DNA of 64,000 bases from Allopusillimonas sp048270225 (GTDB lineage Bacteria; Pseudomonadota; Gammaproteobacteria; Burkholderiales; Burkholderiaceae_B): assembly GCA_048270225.1 (NCBI GenBank), contig JBLWTG010000014.1, positions 13,889-77,888 on the forward strand, written 5' to 3'. The position numbers and the translations under genes were made by a program. Within the stretch, counting starts at the first letter, position 1; every line of letters begins with the position of its first letter. Of the stretch, positions 52,800 to 61,318 are shown one piece after another. The notes below the pieces were generated by a model. The model was not told where the DNA came from. It searched no databases and was given only the letters and a program-made list of their open reading frames with translations.

Positions 52800-54188
52800 A
52801 TGCCTTCCGAACTGACTGTCATCAGCCCTGTCGATGGGCGCGCCATGCTGCATCGCAGTTATGCGTCCGATACCCAGATCATGGCCATGCTGGCGCATGC
52901 GCGCAAGGCGCAGCGCGGCTGGAAATACGAAACCCTGGAGACGCGTTGCGCGCTGCTGCGCAAAGCGGTCCAGTGCCTGGTAGGGCGCCGTGCCGAGATT
53001 GCCGAGAGCATCACGCGGCAGATGGGCCGGCCTCTGCGCTATACGCCGGGCGAAGTCCAGGGCTTTGAAGAGCGGGCGCTGTATATGCTGGACGCAGCTG
53101 CGCAGGCTCTTTCGCCGCTCAAGTTGCCATCCAGAAGCGGACTGACGCGCTTTATTGCGCGCGAACCGGTAGGTGTGGTGCTTACCGTCGCGCCCTGGAA
53201 TTATCCTTTGCTGACGGCGGTCAACAGCATCGTGCCTGCGCTGGCGGCGGGCAATGCGGTCATCCTCAAGCACTCGGACCAGACGCCGCTGTGCGCAGAG
53301 CAGCTGTACCAGGCCTTTCATGAGGCAGGCCTGCCCGAAGGCGTATTCCAGTTCGTGCATGCGAATCACGGAACCGTCGCCAGACTGGTCCAGGCGCCGG
53401 AAATTGATTACGTGTCGTTTACGGGTTCGGTGCCGGGCGGCGAAGCCATTGAAGCCGCGGCGGTCGGGCGGTTCATCGGGCGCGGGCTGGAGCTGGGGGG
53501 CAATGACGCGGCCTACGTCCGCGCCGATGCCGATGTGGAGCAGGCCGCGGCGTCGCTGGTCGATGGCGCATTTTTCAATTCCGGACAATCCTGCTGCGGC
53601 ATACAGCGCATCTATGTGGATCATGCGGTATACGATGATTTCATCGACGCGGCGACAGCCCTGACGCATGATTACGTGCTGGGCAACCCCCTGGATCCGG
53701 ACACCACCCTGGGCCCGGTGGTGCGCCTGAGCGCCGCGCAGCAGATCCGCGGCGCGGTGGATGCCGCGCTGCGGCAGGGCGCGTCCAATGTGATCGACGC
53801 CTCGCGCTTTGCGGCGGCCGGCGAGGAGTCGGCCTACGTGGCGCCGGCGCTGCTGGTGAACGTCAATCACGACATGGCGGTCATGAACGACGAGTGCTTC
53901 GGTCCGGTGGTGGGTGTCATGCCGGTGCGTGGCGACGCGCAGGCCATTACGCTGATCAATGACAGTGCTTATGGCCTGACTGCTGCCGTGTTTACGGCCA
54001 GCCAGGACGCAGCGCTGCGCATAGGCCGCGAGCTCGAGGTGGGCACGTTTTTCATGAATCGCTGCGACTACCTGGATCCTGGCCTGGCGTGGTCGGGCGT
54101 CAAGAATACAGGGCACGGCGTGTCGCTGTCGACGCTGGGCTACCAGGCGCTGACGCAAACCAAGTCTTTTTATCTACGGACACGATAG
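52800..54188 (+). CDS. NAD(P)-dependent aldehyde dehydrogenase
   Basis: A 462-residue aldehyde dehydrogenase. The segment TVAPWNYPLLTAVNSIVPAL gives the NAD-binding/oxyanion Asn. The Glu base is in GRGLELGGNDAAYVR. The catalytic Cys is in FFNSGQSCCGIQRIYV near residue 265. MNDECFGPVVGVMPV is the last family box. The start at 52800 follows an AGGAATCC ribosome-binding site. Between a gamma-glutamyl-amine ligase and an alcohol dehydrogenase, it is best read as oxidising a gamma-glutamylated amino-aldehyde to the acid. Confidence 0.93.
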   Translation: MPSELTVISPVDGRAMLHRSYASDTQIMAMLAHARKAQRGWKYETLETRCALLRKAVQCLVGRRAEIAESITRQMGRPLRYTPGEVQGFEERALYMLDAAAQALSPLKLPSRSGLTRFIAREPVGVVLTVAPWNYPLLTAVNSIVPALAAGNAVILKHSDQTPLCAEQLYQAFHEAGLPEGVFQFVHANHGTVARLVQAPEIDYVSFTGSVPGGEAIEAAAVGRFIGRGLELGGNDAAYVRADADVEQAAASLVDGAFFNSGQSCCGIQRIYVDHAVYDDFIDAATALTHDYVLGNPLDPDTTLGPVVRLSAAQQIRGAVDAALRQGASNVIDASRFAAAGEESAYVAPALLVNVNHDMAVMNDECFGPVVGVMPVRGDAQAITLINDSAYGLTAAVFTASQDAALRIGRELEVGTFFMNRCDYLDPGLAWSGVKNTGHGVSLSTLGYQALTQTKSFYLRTR

Positions 54189-54190
54189 CC

Positions 54191-55387
54191 ATGGTCATGG
54201 ACATGCTGCATGCCAACTGGAACTACCCAACCGCGATCAAGGCCGGGCCTGGCCGCATCGGCGAGCTGGCCGGCTGCGCCCGCGACCTGGGCATGCAGCG
54301 GCCCCTGCTGGTGACTGATCCGGGACTGTCGGGCCTGCCCATGACCCATCGCGCCGTGGCGCTATGCGCACAGGCGGGATTGCCCTGCGAGGTGTTTGAC
54401 GGCATCAAGGGCAACCCCACCGGCGACAACGTCATGCAGGGCGTACAGGCCTACCGCGCAGGCCGGCATGATGGCGTGATTGCGTTCGGCGGCGGTTCGG
54501 CGCTCGATGCCGGCAAGGCGATTGCGCTGATGGCGGGACAGCGCCTGCCGCTGTGGGATTTCGAAGATGTCGGCGATAATTTTTTGCGCGTAAACGTCGC
54601 CGGGATGGCACCGGTGCTTGCAGTGCCCACCACAGCGGGCACCGGCTCGGAAGTCGGCCGCGCCTCGGTCATCACGGATGAGGCGGCGCACGTCAAGCGG
54701 ATCATTTTTCATGCGCGCATGCTGCCGGCCATGGTGATTCTCGATGCGCAGCTGTGCGTTGGGCTGCCCGCGAAACTGACGGCGGCAACTGGCATGGATG
54801 CGCTGTCGCACAATCTTGAGGCCTTGTGTTCGCCGTTGCAACATCCGATGGCGCACGGCATTGCGCTGGAGGGCATACGCCTGATTCAGCGCTATCTGCC
54901 GGCAGCGGTCAGCGATGGCGCCGATGTGACGGCGCGCCACTACATGCTGGTGGCCTCATGCATGGGGGCGACGGCCTTTCAGAAGGGACTGGGCGCCATG
55001 CACGCGCTGGCTCACCCGCTGGGTGCTTTGTACGATGCGCATCACGGCATGCTTAACGCCATTCTCATGCCTTATGTGCTGGAGGCCAATCGCCCTGCGA
55101 TCTCGGCGTCCATAGCGGGCCTGGCCAGGTATATGGCGCTGGATGAGCCTGACTTCGACGGTTTTATGGGCTGGCTGCTGACGCTGCGCGCGTCGATAGG
55201 CATTCCGCATGCGCTGGCCGATATCGGCATCCCCGCCGACCGTGCGCAGGACCTTGGCGAGATGGCGGTGGCTGATGGCGCTGCGCAGACCAACCCGATT
55301 GCCTACAGTGCGCAGGACTATGCGCGCATCTTCAGGCGGGCCCATGCCGGCGAGCTTGAGCACCCGTATGAGCGGATCCACGCATGA
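54191..55387 (+). CDS. Iron-type (group III) alcohol dehydrogenase
   Basis: A 398-residue Fe-ADH. The NAD-binding segment is GVIAFGGGSALDAGKAIAL. TTAGTGSEVGRASVI follows, and the metal ligands lie in ATGMDALSHNLEA and in GAMHALAHPLGALYDAHHGM. It starts two bases after the aldehyde dehydrogenase stop; a second ATG two codons later is possible. It would oxidise a primary alcohol to the aldehyde consumed by the preceding gene product. It ends 22 bases from the convergent thyA. Confidence 0.92.
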   Translation: MVMDMLHANWNYPTAIKAGPGRIGELAGCARDLGMQRPLLVTDPGLSGLPMTHRAVALCAQAGLPCEVFDGIKGNPTGDNVMQGVQAYRAGRHDGVIAFGGGSALDAGKAIALMAGQRLPLWDFEDVGDNFLRVNVAGMAPVLAVPTTAGTGSEVGRASVITDEAAHVKRIIFHARMLPAMVILDAQLCVGLPAKLTAATGMDALSHNLEALCSPLQHPMAHGIALEGIRLIQRYLPAAVSDGADVTARHYMLVASCMGATAFQKGLGAMHALAHPLGALYDAHHGMLNAILMPYVLEANRPAISASIAGLARYMALDEPDFDGFMGWLLTLRASIGIPHALADIGIPADRAQDLGEMAVADGAAQTNPIAYSAQDYARIFRRAHAGELEHPYERIHA

Positions 55388-55409
55388 GCCGGCGCGCGGC
55401 CCCGCACCT

Positions 55410-56204
55410 TCAGACCGCCACAGGCGCCTTGATATGCGGGTGCGGATCGTAGCCCGTGATCTCGAAATCTTCGTAGCGGTAGTCGAAAATCGATTCAGGC
55501 TTGCGCTTGATATTGAGCGTAGGGTAAGGACGCGGCTCGCGTGACAACTGCAGCTGGACCTGTTCCATATGGTTGCTGTACAGATGGCAGTCGCCGCCTG
55601 TCCAGATGAAGTCGCCCGGCTCCAGGTCGCATTGCTGCGCAATCATGTGGGTGAGCAGCGCATAGCTGGCGATGTTGAAGGGCACACCGAGGAAAATGTC
55701 GGCGCTGCGCTGGTAGAGCTGGCACGACAGCCGGCCTTCGGCGACATAGAACTGCATGAAGGCGTGGCAGGGCGGCAGCGCCATATTGGGAATGTCGGCG
55801 ACATTCCAGGCTGAGACAATAAGCCGGCGCGAGTCCGGATTTTGCCGGATCTGCGCCAGCAGTTGCGCGATCTGGTCGATGTGGCCGCCGTCGGGGGTCG
55901 GCCAGGAGCGCCATTGCACGCCATAGACCGGGCCCAGATCGCCGTCCGGGCCTGCCCATTCGTTCCAGATTGTCACCCCTTGCTCCTGCAGCCAGCGCAC
56001 GTTGGCGTCGCCGCGCAGAAACCACAGCAGTTCAATGAAAATGCTCTTGGTGTGCAGCTTTTTGGTGGTGATGAGCGGAAAGCCCTGTTTCAGGTCGAAC
56101 CGCATCTGATAGCCAAAGACGGAGCGGGTTCCGGTTCCGGTGCGGTCGGCCTTGAATGTGCCATGTTCATAGACATGGCGCATGAAGTCTTCGTACTGAT
56201 GCAT
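55410..56204 (-). CDS. thyA: Thymidylate synthase
   Basis: ThyA methylates dUMP to dTMP with methylene-tetrahydrofolate, generating dihydrofolate for FolA. The 264-residue protein has the nucleophilic Cys in MALPPCHAFMQFYV. It also has RRLIVSAWNVADIPN, the folate-site LYQRSADIFLGVPFNIASYA and the C-terminal HPHIKAPVAV. It is the short bacterial form of normal length. It lies on the same strand as folA but is separated from it by the importer/oxidation block. Confidence 0.97.
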   Translation of the reverse strand: MHQYEDFMRHVYEHGTFKADRTGTGTRSVFGYQMRFDLKQGFPLITTKKLHTKSIFIELLWFLRGDANVRWLQEQGVTIWNEWAGPDGDLGPVYGVQWRSWPTPDGGHIDQIAQLLAQIRQNPDSRRLIVSAWNVADIPNMALPPCHAFMQFYVAEGRLSCQLYQRSADIFLGVPFNIASYALLTHMIAQQCDLEPGDFIWTGGDCHLYSNHMEQVQLQLSREPRPYPTLNIKRKPESIFDYRYEDFEITGYDPHPHIKAPVAV

Positions 56205-56247
56205 GGTATGAGAGCGTATCGGGTTGACGGTGTGGGCGAGGGCGGCG

Positions 56248-56670
56248 CTAGCCTTCCTGGATGGTGATCGAGTGCGTGATGTCCGCGGTCTTGGCCAGCA
56301 TGGCCGAGGCCGAGCAGTATTTTTCGTGAGACAGCTGCACGGCGCGTTCGACCGCAGCCTGGGGCAGGTTCTTGCCGGTCACAGTGAAGGCGAAGTGGAT
56401 GTTGGTGAAGACTTTGGGATCCGTGCTTGCGCGCTCGCCCTCGAGCTTGACCTGGCAGTGGCTGACCGCATGGCGCCCGCGCTTGAGAATGAGGACTACA
56501 TCGTAGGCCGCGCAGCCGCCGGCGCCGGTCAGCAGCATTTCCATGGGGCGCGGCGCCAGATTGTTGCCGCCGCCATCGGGCGCGCCGTCCATGGCGGTGA
56601 CGTGGCCGCTGCCTGTGCGCGCCACGAACAGCATGCCATCGGGGCCATGCCAATCTATTGTGCATTCCAT
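56248..56670 (-). CDS. OsmC-family protein (peroxiredoxin-like)
   Basis: A 140-residue protein of the OsmC/YhfA group, thiol-dependent enzymes that reduce organic hydroperoxides or act as redox-regulated proteins. Both expected cysteines are present: LLTGAGGCAAYDVVLIL (near residue 55) and SHEKYCSASAML (near residue 118). The start at 56670 was chosen because the family begins at MECTIDWHGPDG; the 25 upstream codons are non-homologous. It is 43 bases upstream of thyA on the same strand, so the two may be cotranscribed. Confidence 0.9.
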   Translation of the reverse strand: MECTIDWHGPDGMLFVARTGSGHVTAMDGAPDGGGNNLAPRPMEMLLTGAGGCAAYDVVLILKRGRHAVSHCQVKLEGERASTDPKVFTNIHFAFTVTGKNLPQAAVERAVQLSHEKYCSASAMLAKTADITHSITIQEG

Positions 56671-57037
56671 TGTCGTCTTCCTGCTGTGGAATAAAAGGTA
56701 ATGATACCTACTTCGTGCCTCCGCTGTCTGTGCCGGGGACGGCAAATGGCTTGCGGCGCTGTGTGCCGGCGGCCGAAAAGGGATCAGGCCGATGTTGCCT
56801 ATCCGCCACTAGGACAATATGTCCCACATCGCAGCAAAGGCCGAGCCTGCCATGGCGTCTGCAGGAACCGGCTCTCAGCGGGCTGTCAGAATACCGGCAT
56901 GTGGATCAGGGTTATTGTTCAGGCTGCCGCAGAGCGTATGCAAGACTTGTATCGTTTTCACCTGAAACGGTTCGGTGGCCCGCGCGACCCTCGGGATCGC
57001 GCAGGTTACGTTTCATACTCATTGCTTGGGAACGCAC
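56671..57037. other. Intergenic region upstream of the oxidase locus
   Basis: A 367-base region between divergent osmC-like and ccoN genes. I looked for FNR/ANR boxes (TTGAT-N4-ATCAA) and for hairpins and found no convincing match. A long open frame in it (56701-57129) overlaps the ccoN start and has no recognisable protein character. The region presumably holds both promoters. Confidence 0.5.
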
Positions 57038-58711
57038 ATGAATACCACGCTAATACTGTTGCTGACCTTCGTTCTGTCGGTGACCGGCCTGTTCGTTTTC
57101 ATCTGGTCGCTGCGGCATCATCTTTTTGACGACAACCCGGCCGCAGCGAATGTTATTTTCTCTGAAGGCGAAATAGGCAAGGTTGAAGAGCCGTCTGCCA
57201 CAGCGGCGCAACAGCGGGCGATGCAGCAGACCGTCGATGCCACCCATGCCCCGGCGCAGGCGCCCGCAAACGATGCGCTCGCGCGTCAGGAACTGGCCGA
57301 CAGGGTACAGGCAGACCGGTCGTCCGCATGGGTGGTGTTTGTGTTCCTGTCCTGTGCCATCGTCTGGCTGGTCTTTGCCTCGCTGGCCGGCCTGCTTGGC
57401 TCATACAAGCTGCACGAGCCTGATTTCCTGACGCAATATGCCTGGCTGACGTTCGGGCGTGTGCGCACGCTGCATTTGAACGCGGTGGCCTATGGCTGGG
57501 CGCCCATGGCGGCTTTTGGCGTGGCCATCTGGATGCTGCCGCGCCTGCTCAAAAGCGAGCTGATGGGCGGGCGCTTTGCGCTGCTGGGCTGTATGTTGTG
57601 GAATGCGGCGCTGATCGCGGGCCTGGGCAGTATTGCCGCAGGGTATAACGATGGTCTGGAGTGGCTCGAAATCCCCTGGCAGGTCGACATCCTGTTCGTC
57701 GTGGGCGGCGCGCTGATCGGGCTGCCGCTGGTGTTCACACTGCAGAACCGCAAGGTGCAGCATCTGTATGTGTCGATCTGGTACATGGGGGCGGCGCTGT
57801 TCTGGTTTCCCATTCTGTTTCTGGTCGGCAATCTGCCCAGCGTCCATTTCGGCGTTGAGCAGGCCACGATGAACTGGTGGTTCGGTCACAACGTGTTAGG
57901 TCTGTTCTATACGCCGGTGGCGCTGGCTTCGGTGTATTACTTCCTGCCCAAAATCATAGGGCGCCCCATACAGTCCTATAACCTGTCGCTGCTGGGGTTC
58001 TGGGCGCTTGCCTTTTTCTATGGCCAGGTGGGCGGCCACCATCTGGTGGGCGGTCCGGTACCCAGCTGGCTGGTCACGCTGTCCATCGTGCAGAGCATGA
58101 TGATGATTGTGCCTGTGCTGGCCTTCTCGGTGAACCAGCACCTGACCATGCGCCATCATTTCAAGACGCTGATCTATTCCCCCACGCTGCGCTTTATCGT
58201 GCTGGGCGGCATGATGTACACCCTCAGTTCCGTTCAGGGCTCGTTCGAAGCGCTGCGCAGCATCAACACGGTGACGCATTTCACGCATTTCACGGTGGCG
58301 CACGCCCACCTGGGCCTCTACGGCTTTTTCTCACTGGTCATGTTCGGGGCAATCTATTTCGTCATGCCGCGCGTCATGTCCTGGGAATGGCCTTATCCCA
58401 AGCTGATCGCCCTGCATTTCTGGCTGGTTGTGGTGGGATTCAGCGTGTATTTCATCGGCTTGAGCATAGGCGGCTGGCTGCAGGGGATGGCCATGCTGGA
58501 TGCCTCGCGGCCATTCATGGATTCGGTGCGGGTCACGATCCCCTATCTTGAATCGCGCACCGTGGGCGGAGCCATCATGACGCTGGGACACATTGTCTTT
58601 GCCGCCCACTTTGTGGCCATGGCCCTGCGCTACGGACGCAAGCGCGTCGGGCCCGCCTTGTTTCATACACGCAAACCGTCGCCCGAAGGCGTTATGGTTC
58701 AGGAAGCATAG
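57038..58711 (+). CDS. ccoN: cbb3-like cytochrome c oxidase subunit I with N-terminal extension
   Basis: The catalytic haem-copper subunit, 557 residues, with about 12 membrane segments in the core. Haem b ligands are in RTLHLNAVAYGW and the final HAHLG motif (FTVAHAHLGLYGFF). CuB and haem b3 ligands are GHNVLGLFYTP and YGQVGGHHLVGG, with the cross-link Tyr six residues before the HH. This pattern identifies C-type (cbb3) oxidases. The first 95 residues are extra: one transmembrane helix then FIWSLRHHLFDD, reminiscent of the assembly protein CcoS, and an acidic Ala/Gln-rich linker. The ATG at 57038 was chosen for this reason. Confidence 0.88.
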   Translation: MNTTLILLLTFVLSVTGLFVFIWSLRHHLFDDNPAAANVIFSEGEIGKVEEPSATAAQQRAMQQTVDATHAPAQAPANDALARQELADRVQADRSSAWVVFVFLSCAIVWLVFASLAGLLGSYKLHEPDFLTQYAWLTFGRVRTLHLNAVAYGWAPMAAFGVAIWMLPRLLKSELMGGRFALLGCMLWNAALIAGLGSIAAGYNDGLEWLEIPWQVDILFVVGGALIGLPLVFTLQNRKVQHLYVSIWYMGAALFWFPILFLVGNLPSVHFGVEQATMNWWFGHNVLGLFYTPVALASVYYFLPKIIGRPIQSYNLSLLGFWALAFFYGQVGGHHLVGGPVPSWLVTLSIVQSMMMIVPVLAFSVNQHLTMRHHFKTLIYSPTLRFIVLGGMMYTLSSVQGSFEALRSINTVTHFTHFTVAHAHLGLYGFFSLVMFGAIYFVMPRVMSWEWPYPKLIALHFWLVVVGFSVYFIGLSIGGWLQGMAMLDASRPFMDSVRVTIPYLESRTVGGAIMTLGHIVFAAHFVAMALRYGRKRVGPALFHTRKPSPEGVMVQEA

Positions 58712-58713
58712 TC

Positions 58714-59322
58714 ATGGAAAGCGAATACAAACTGCTGGGTGGCGCCATGGTGACGCTGGCCCTGGCCACGGCCACGCTGGTGGTCCTGCCCTATATGCAA
58801 CTGTCGGATGTGCAGCCTCCACCCGGCCTGAAGCCCTATTCCTCCCAGCAATTGCGGGGTCGCCAGCAGTATATCGACAACGGCTGTGTCTACTGCCACA
58901 CGCAGCAGCCGCGTGCCCAGCAGCAGGCGCCCGACTTCAGCCGAGGCTGGGGCAGGGCGCCGGTTGCGGGCGATTACTACTACGACCATCCGCATCTGCT
59001 GGGCACCATGCGCACCGGGCCCGATCTGCTCAATATCGGCGCCCGCCAGCCCAGCCAGGACTGGCAACTGGGCCACCTGTACCAACCGCGAGCCTATACC
59101 CCGGGCAGCATCATGCCGTCTTATCCTTTTCTTTTTGAAATCAAGGATAAGGCGGAGCAGGGCGACAAAGTGGTTCATCTGCCGCCAGGCTACGAGCCTC
59201 CCGGCAAGGTGGTCGTGGCCAGGCCCGAAGCGCTGGACCTGGTCGAATACCTGATTTCGCTTGACCGGACCTATCCGGTGCCCCCGCCCGGGCAGGAAGC
59301 CGAAACGGAGATGCGCAAGTGA
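58714..59322 (+). CDS. ccoO: cbb3-type oxidase mono-haem cytochrome c subunit CcoO
   Basis: A 202-residue membrane-anchored cytochrome c subunit. One N-terminal helix (residues 8-28) precedes the haem motif NGCVYCHTQQPR near residue 60. RTGPDLLNIGARQPSQDW and the axial Met in PGSIMPSYPFLF follow. This is the FixO/CcoO pattern. It starts two bases after ccoN. It passes electrons from the c-type cytochrome subunit to haem b of CcoN. Confidence 0.92.
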   Translation: MESEYKLLGGAMVTLALATATLVVLPYMQLSDVQPPPGLKPYSSQQLRGRQQYIDNGCVYCHTQQPRAQQQAPDFSRGWGRAPVAGDYYYDHPHLLGTMRTGPDLLNIGARQPSQDWQLGHLYQPRAYTPGSIMPSYPFLFEIKDKAEQGDKVVHLPPGYEPPGKVVVARPEALDLVEYLISLDRTYPVPPPGQEAETEMRK

Positions 59323-59375
59323 ACCCGGGCGCTGGTCATTGACCGGCTCGCTACGGAACGTTGTCGGAGAACGGA

Positions 59376-59972
59376 ATGTCGGAAAAATCAAAAAAAATCC
59401 AGGCTCAGCAAAGGGAAATGCCCGAGCCTTATGAGGGCAACCGTCCTGTGCCCTGGCTTGTCATCGCTATTGTCGCCGGTTTGTTCGTCTGGGCGGTCGG
59501 CTATCTGTACGTGACCTATGAGCCCAATCCGCCGGCCTATGGAGACCGCCGAACCGCCGCCGATTTCAAGGTGGCGGCCCCCAGCGCCAGCGGCAAGGTT
59601 GATGGCGGGCAGCTTTATACCGCGCATTGTGTGGCCTGTCACCAGGCCACGGGAGCAGGCCTGCCCGGCGTTTTTCCTCCGTTGGCCGGATCGGAGTGGG
59701 TCGAGGGCAAGCCTGACGTCCTGGCGCGCATTGTCCTGCATGGCGTAACCGGCGAATTGACCGTGAACGGCGTCAAATATAACGGTTTGATGCCAACTTT
59801 CAAGGACAAGCTGAGCGATGCGCAAATCGCGGCTGTCGTGAGCCACATCCGGACCAGTTTCGGCAATTCGGCAGGTGAGGTGGATGAGGCCACGGTCAAG
59901 GCAGAGCGGGAGGCCACTGCCGCGCACGACGCACCCTGGAATGGCGACGCCGATCTGCAGGCCATGAGGTAG
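59376..59972 (+). CDS. Membrane-anchored mono-haem cytochrome c (in place of CcoP)
   Basis: A 198-residue protein. The N-terminus MSEKSKKIQAQQREMPEPYEG is followed by one transmembrane helix (about residues 28-48) and a single class I cytochrome c domain. The haem motif is AHCVACHQATGAGLPGVFPP near residue 85, and the axial Met is in NGLMPTFKDKLSD. Canonical CcoP has two haem domains; this protein has one and a short charged tail. Its N-terminal PEPYEGNRPVPW segment still resembles CcoP. It probably receives electrons from the bc1 complex or a soluble cytochrome. The ATG at 59376 has a GGAG site; a TTG five codons earlier is the alternative. Confidence 0.88.
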   Translation: MSEKSKKIQAQQREMPEPYEGNRPVPWLVIAIVAGLFVWAVGYLYVTYEPNPPAYGDRRTAADFKVAAPSASGKVDGGQLYTAHCVACHQATGAGLPGVFPPLAGSEWVEGKPDVLARIVLHGVTGELTVNGVKYNGLMPTFKDKLSDAQIAAVVSHIRTSFGNSAGEVDEATVKAEREATAAHDAPWNGDADLQAMR

Positions 59973-60024
59973 GCATGCCGGGCATTGCTGCGTTTCTGGT
60001 CATGGCAGCCCGGCGGGGTGTCAA

Positions 60025-60657
60025 ATGAAAATGCTGCTGGCCCTGTTGCTGGTCTGTGCCGCTGGCGTGGCCGCGATCTACGCGCAGACCAATCAGTTTA
60101 CCGTCGTCACGACGGAATCGGCCCGTCGGGCCGATATTGTCCGGTCGCCGCGTCAACTGCCCGATGCCATGCTGCGTATGGCATCGGGTCGAACGGTCGA
60201 TCTGTCCGGGCAGCTCAGCCGCGACGGCCGTCTGACCATCGTGAATTTCATGTACACGCGCTGTATCGCCATCTGTCTGGCCATGGGCACGGAACTGCAG
60301 CAACTGCAGGCCCGGCTCAAGACCACGGGCCTGGCGGGGCGGGTGCGGATACTCAGCGTCAGCTTCGATCCGGCCGATACGCCCGCCCAACTGAGCCGGT
60401 ACGCAGCAGGCATGCGCGCCGACGCCGCCATCTGGCAATTTGCCGCGCTGACCGATGCCGCGCAGCGCAAGGCGCTGCTCGACGCCTTTGGCATTGTCGT
60501 CGTGCCTGCAAGCTACGGACAGTATGTGCACAACGCCGCCTATCACATCGTCACGCCTGCCGGACGCCTGGAGCGCATCATCGATATCGACAGCGTGGAT
60601 GCGCTGCTGGGGTATGTGGCGCGGCGAGTTGCTTCCGGATCGGAGACGGCGTCATGA
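60025..60657 (+). CDS. SCO1/SenC-family copper chaperone
   Basis: A 210-residue membrane-anchored thioredoxin-fold protein that delivers copper to the oxidase CuB site. One N-terminal hydrophobic segment serves as signal anchor. The copper-binding CxxxC is NFMYTRCIAICLAMGTELQQ near residue 90, and the distal His is in YVHNAAYHIV near residue 175. CuB insertion in cbb3 oxidases is known to need SCO-type proteins, so its place in the oxidase operon is sensible. The stop overlaps the next start by four bases. Confidence 0.9.
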   Translation: MKMLLALLLVCAAGVAAIYAQTNQFTVVTTESARRADIVRSPRQLPDAMLRMASGRTVDLSGQLSRDGRLTIVNFMYTRCIAICLAMGTELQQLQARLKTTGLAGRVRILSVSFDPADTPAQLSRYAAGMRADAAIWQFAALTDAAQRKALLDAFGIVVVPASYGQYVHNAAYHIVTPAGRLERIIDIDSVDALLGYVARRVASGSETAS

Positions 60658-61289
60658 AAACCTTGCGCGCGCGCATGCCCGGGCTGCTCGACCGTGCCCG
60701 CGTGTCACTGCCGGCGGCGTGGGGAGAGCGGGCCTGGTGGAGCGCCAGCGTTGTTTTCCTGCTCCTGTCGCTGGTGCTGGACCGCCCCCTGACGAGCACG
60801 ATGTCGCTGCATATGCTGGTGCATATTCCCTTGATCCTGTTTTCGGGACTGTGCGCAGCCCGCGCCTGGACTGTCCGTGCAGGCGGCAAGACGTCCTGGC
60901 TGTCTGGCTTCAATGAGCACGGCCTGGCAGGCCTGTTGCTGTTCAATCTGGCCGGTGCGTACTGGATGATTCCGAAGGCACTGGACCAGGTCCTGCAGTC
61001 CTGGCCGGCGGCGCTGTCCAAATACGTGAGCGTTGCCGTCGCGGGCTGGGTGCTTTACCACGCCTTGCGGCGGGCCAATATCGTCATCCAGATTTTTTTT
61101 CTGGGAAATTTTTGCTGGATGGCGGCGATTGTCGGCATGCTCTATCGCGACAATACCGTGAGGTTGTGCAATTTTTATCTTCTGAATGATCAGGAGATCG
61201 CAGGCAATGGCCTGATCGCATTGTCGCTGCTGCTGCCTGTGATCTGGTTCTGGGTCTGGCGGCGTCGGATCCTGTGCTTTTTGCGATAA
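60654..61289 (+). CDS. Five-helix membrane protein of unknown function in the oxidase operon
   Basis: A 211-residue protein, starting MKTLRARMPGLLDRARV at an ATGA overlap with the SCO gene. About five hydrophobic segments are visible (residues 30-45, 55-70, 90-110, 120-140, 145-165 and 185-205; the exact count is uncertain). Polar membrane-embedded candidates include LHMLVHIPLIL (two His), SGFNEHGLAG and the segment DNTVRLCNFYLLND. I do not recognise the family. The tight coupling and the His/Cys content suggest a role in oxidase assembly, possibly metal or haem handling; that is inference. The open frame further upstream is a shadow of the SCO gene. Confidence 0.75.
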   Translation: MKTLRARMPGLLDRARVSLPAAWGERAWWSASVVFLLLSLVLDRPLTSTMSLHMLVHIPLILFSGLCAARAWTVRAGGKTSWLSGFNEHGLAGLLLFNLAGAYWMIPKALDQVLQSWPAALSKYVSVAVAGWVLYHALRRANIVIQIFFLGNFCWMAAIVGMLYRDNTVRLCNFYLLNDQEIAGNGLIALSLLLPVIWFWVWRRRILCFLR

Positions 61290-61318
61290 TGGGCGGGTAT
61301 TCTGTACAAGGACAAGCC

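Noticed and set aside
56701..57129. 142-codon frame upstream of and overlapping the ccoN start
   Set aside because: Composition is Cys/Arg-rich without domain character. It overlaps the ccoN initiation region and has no ribosome-binding site.
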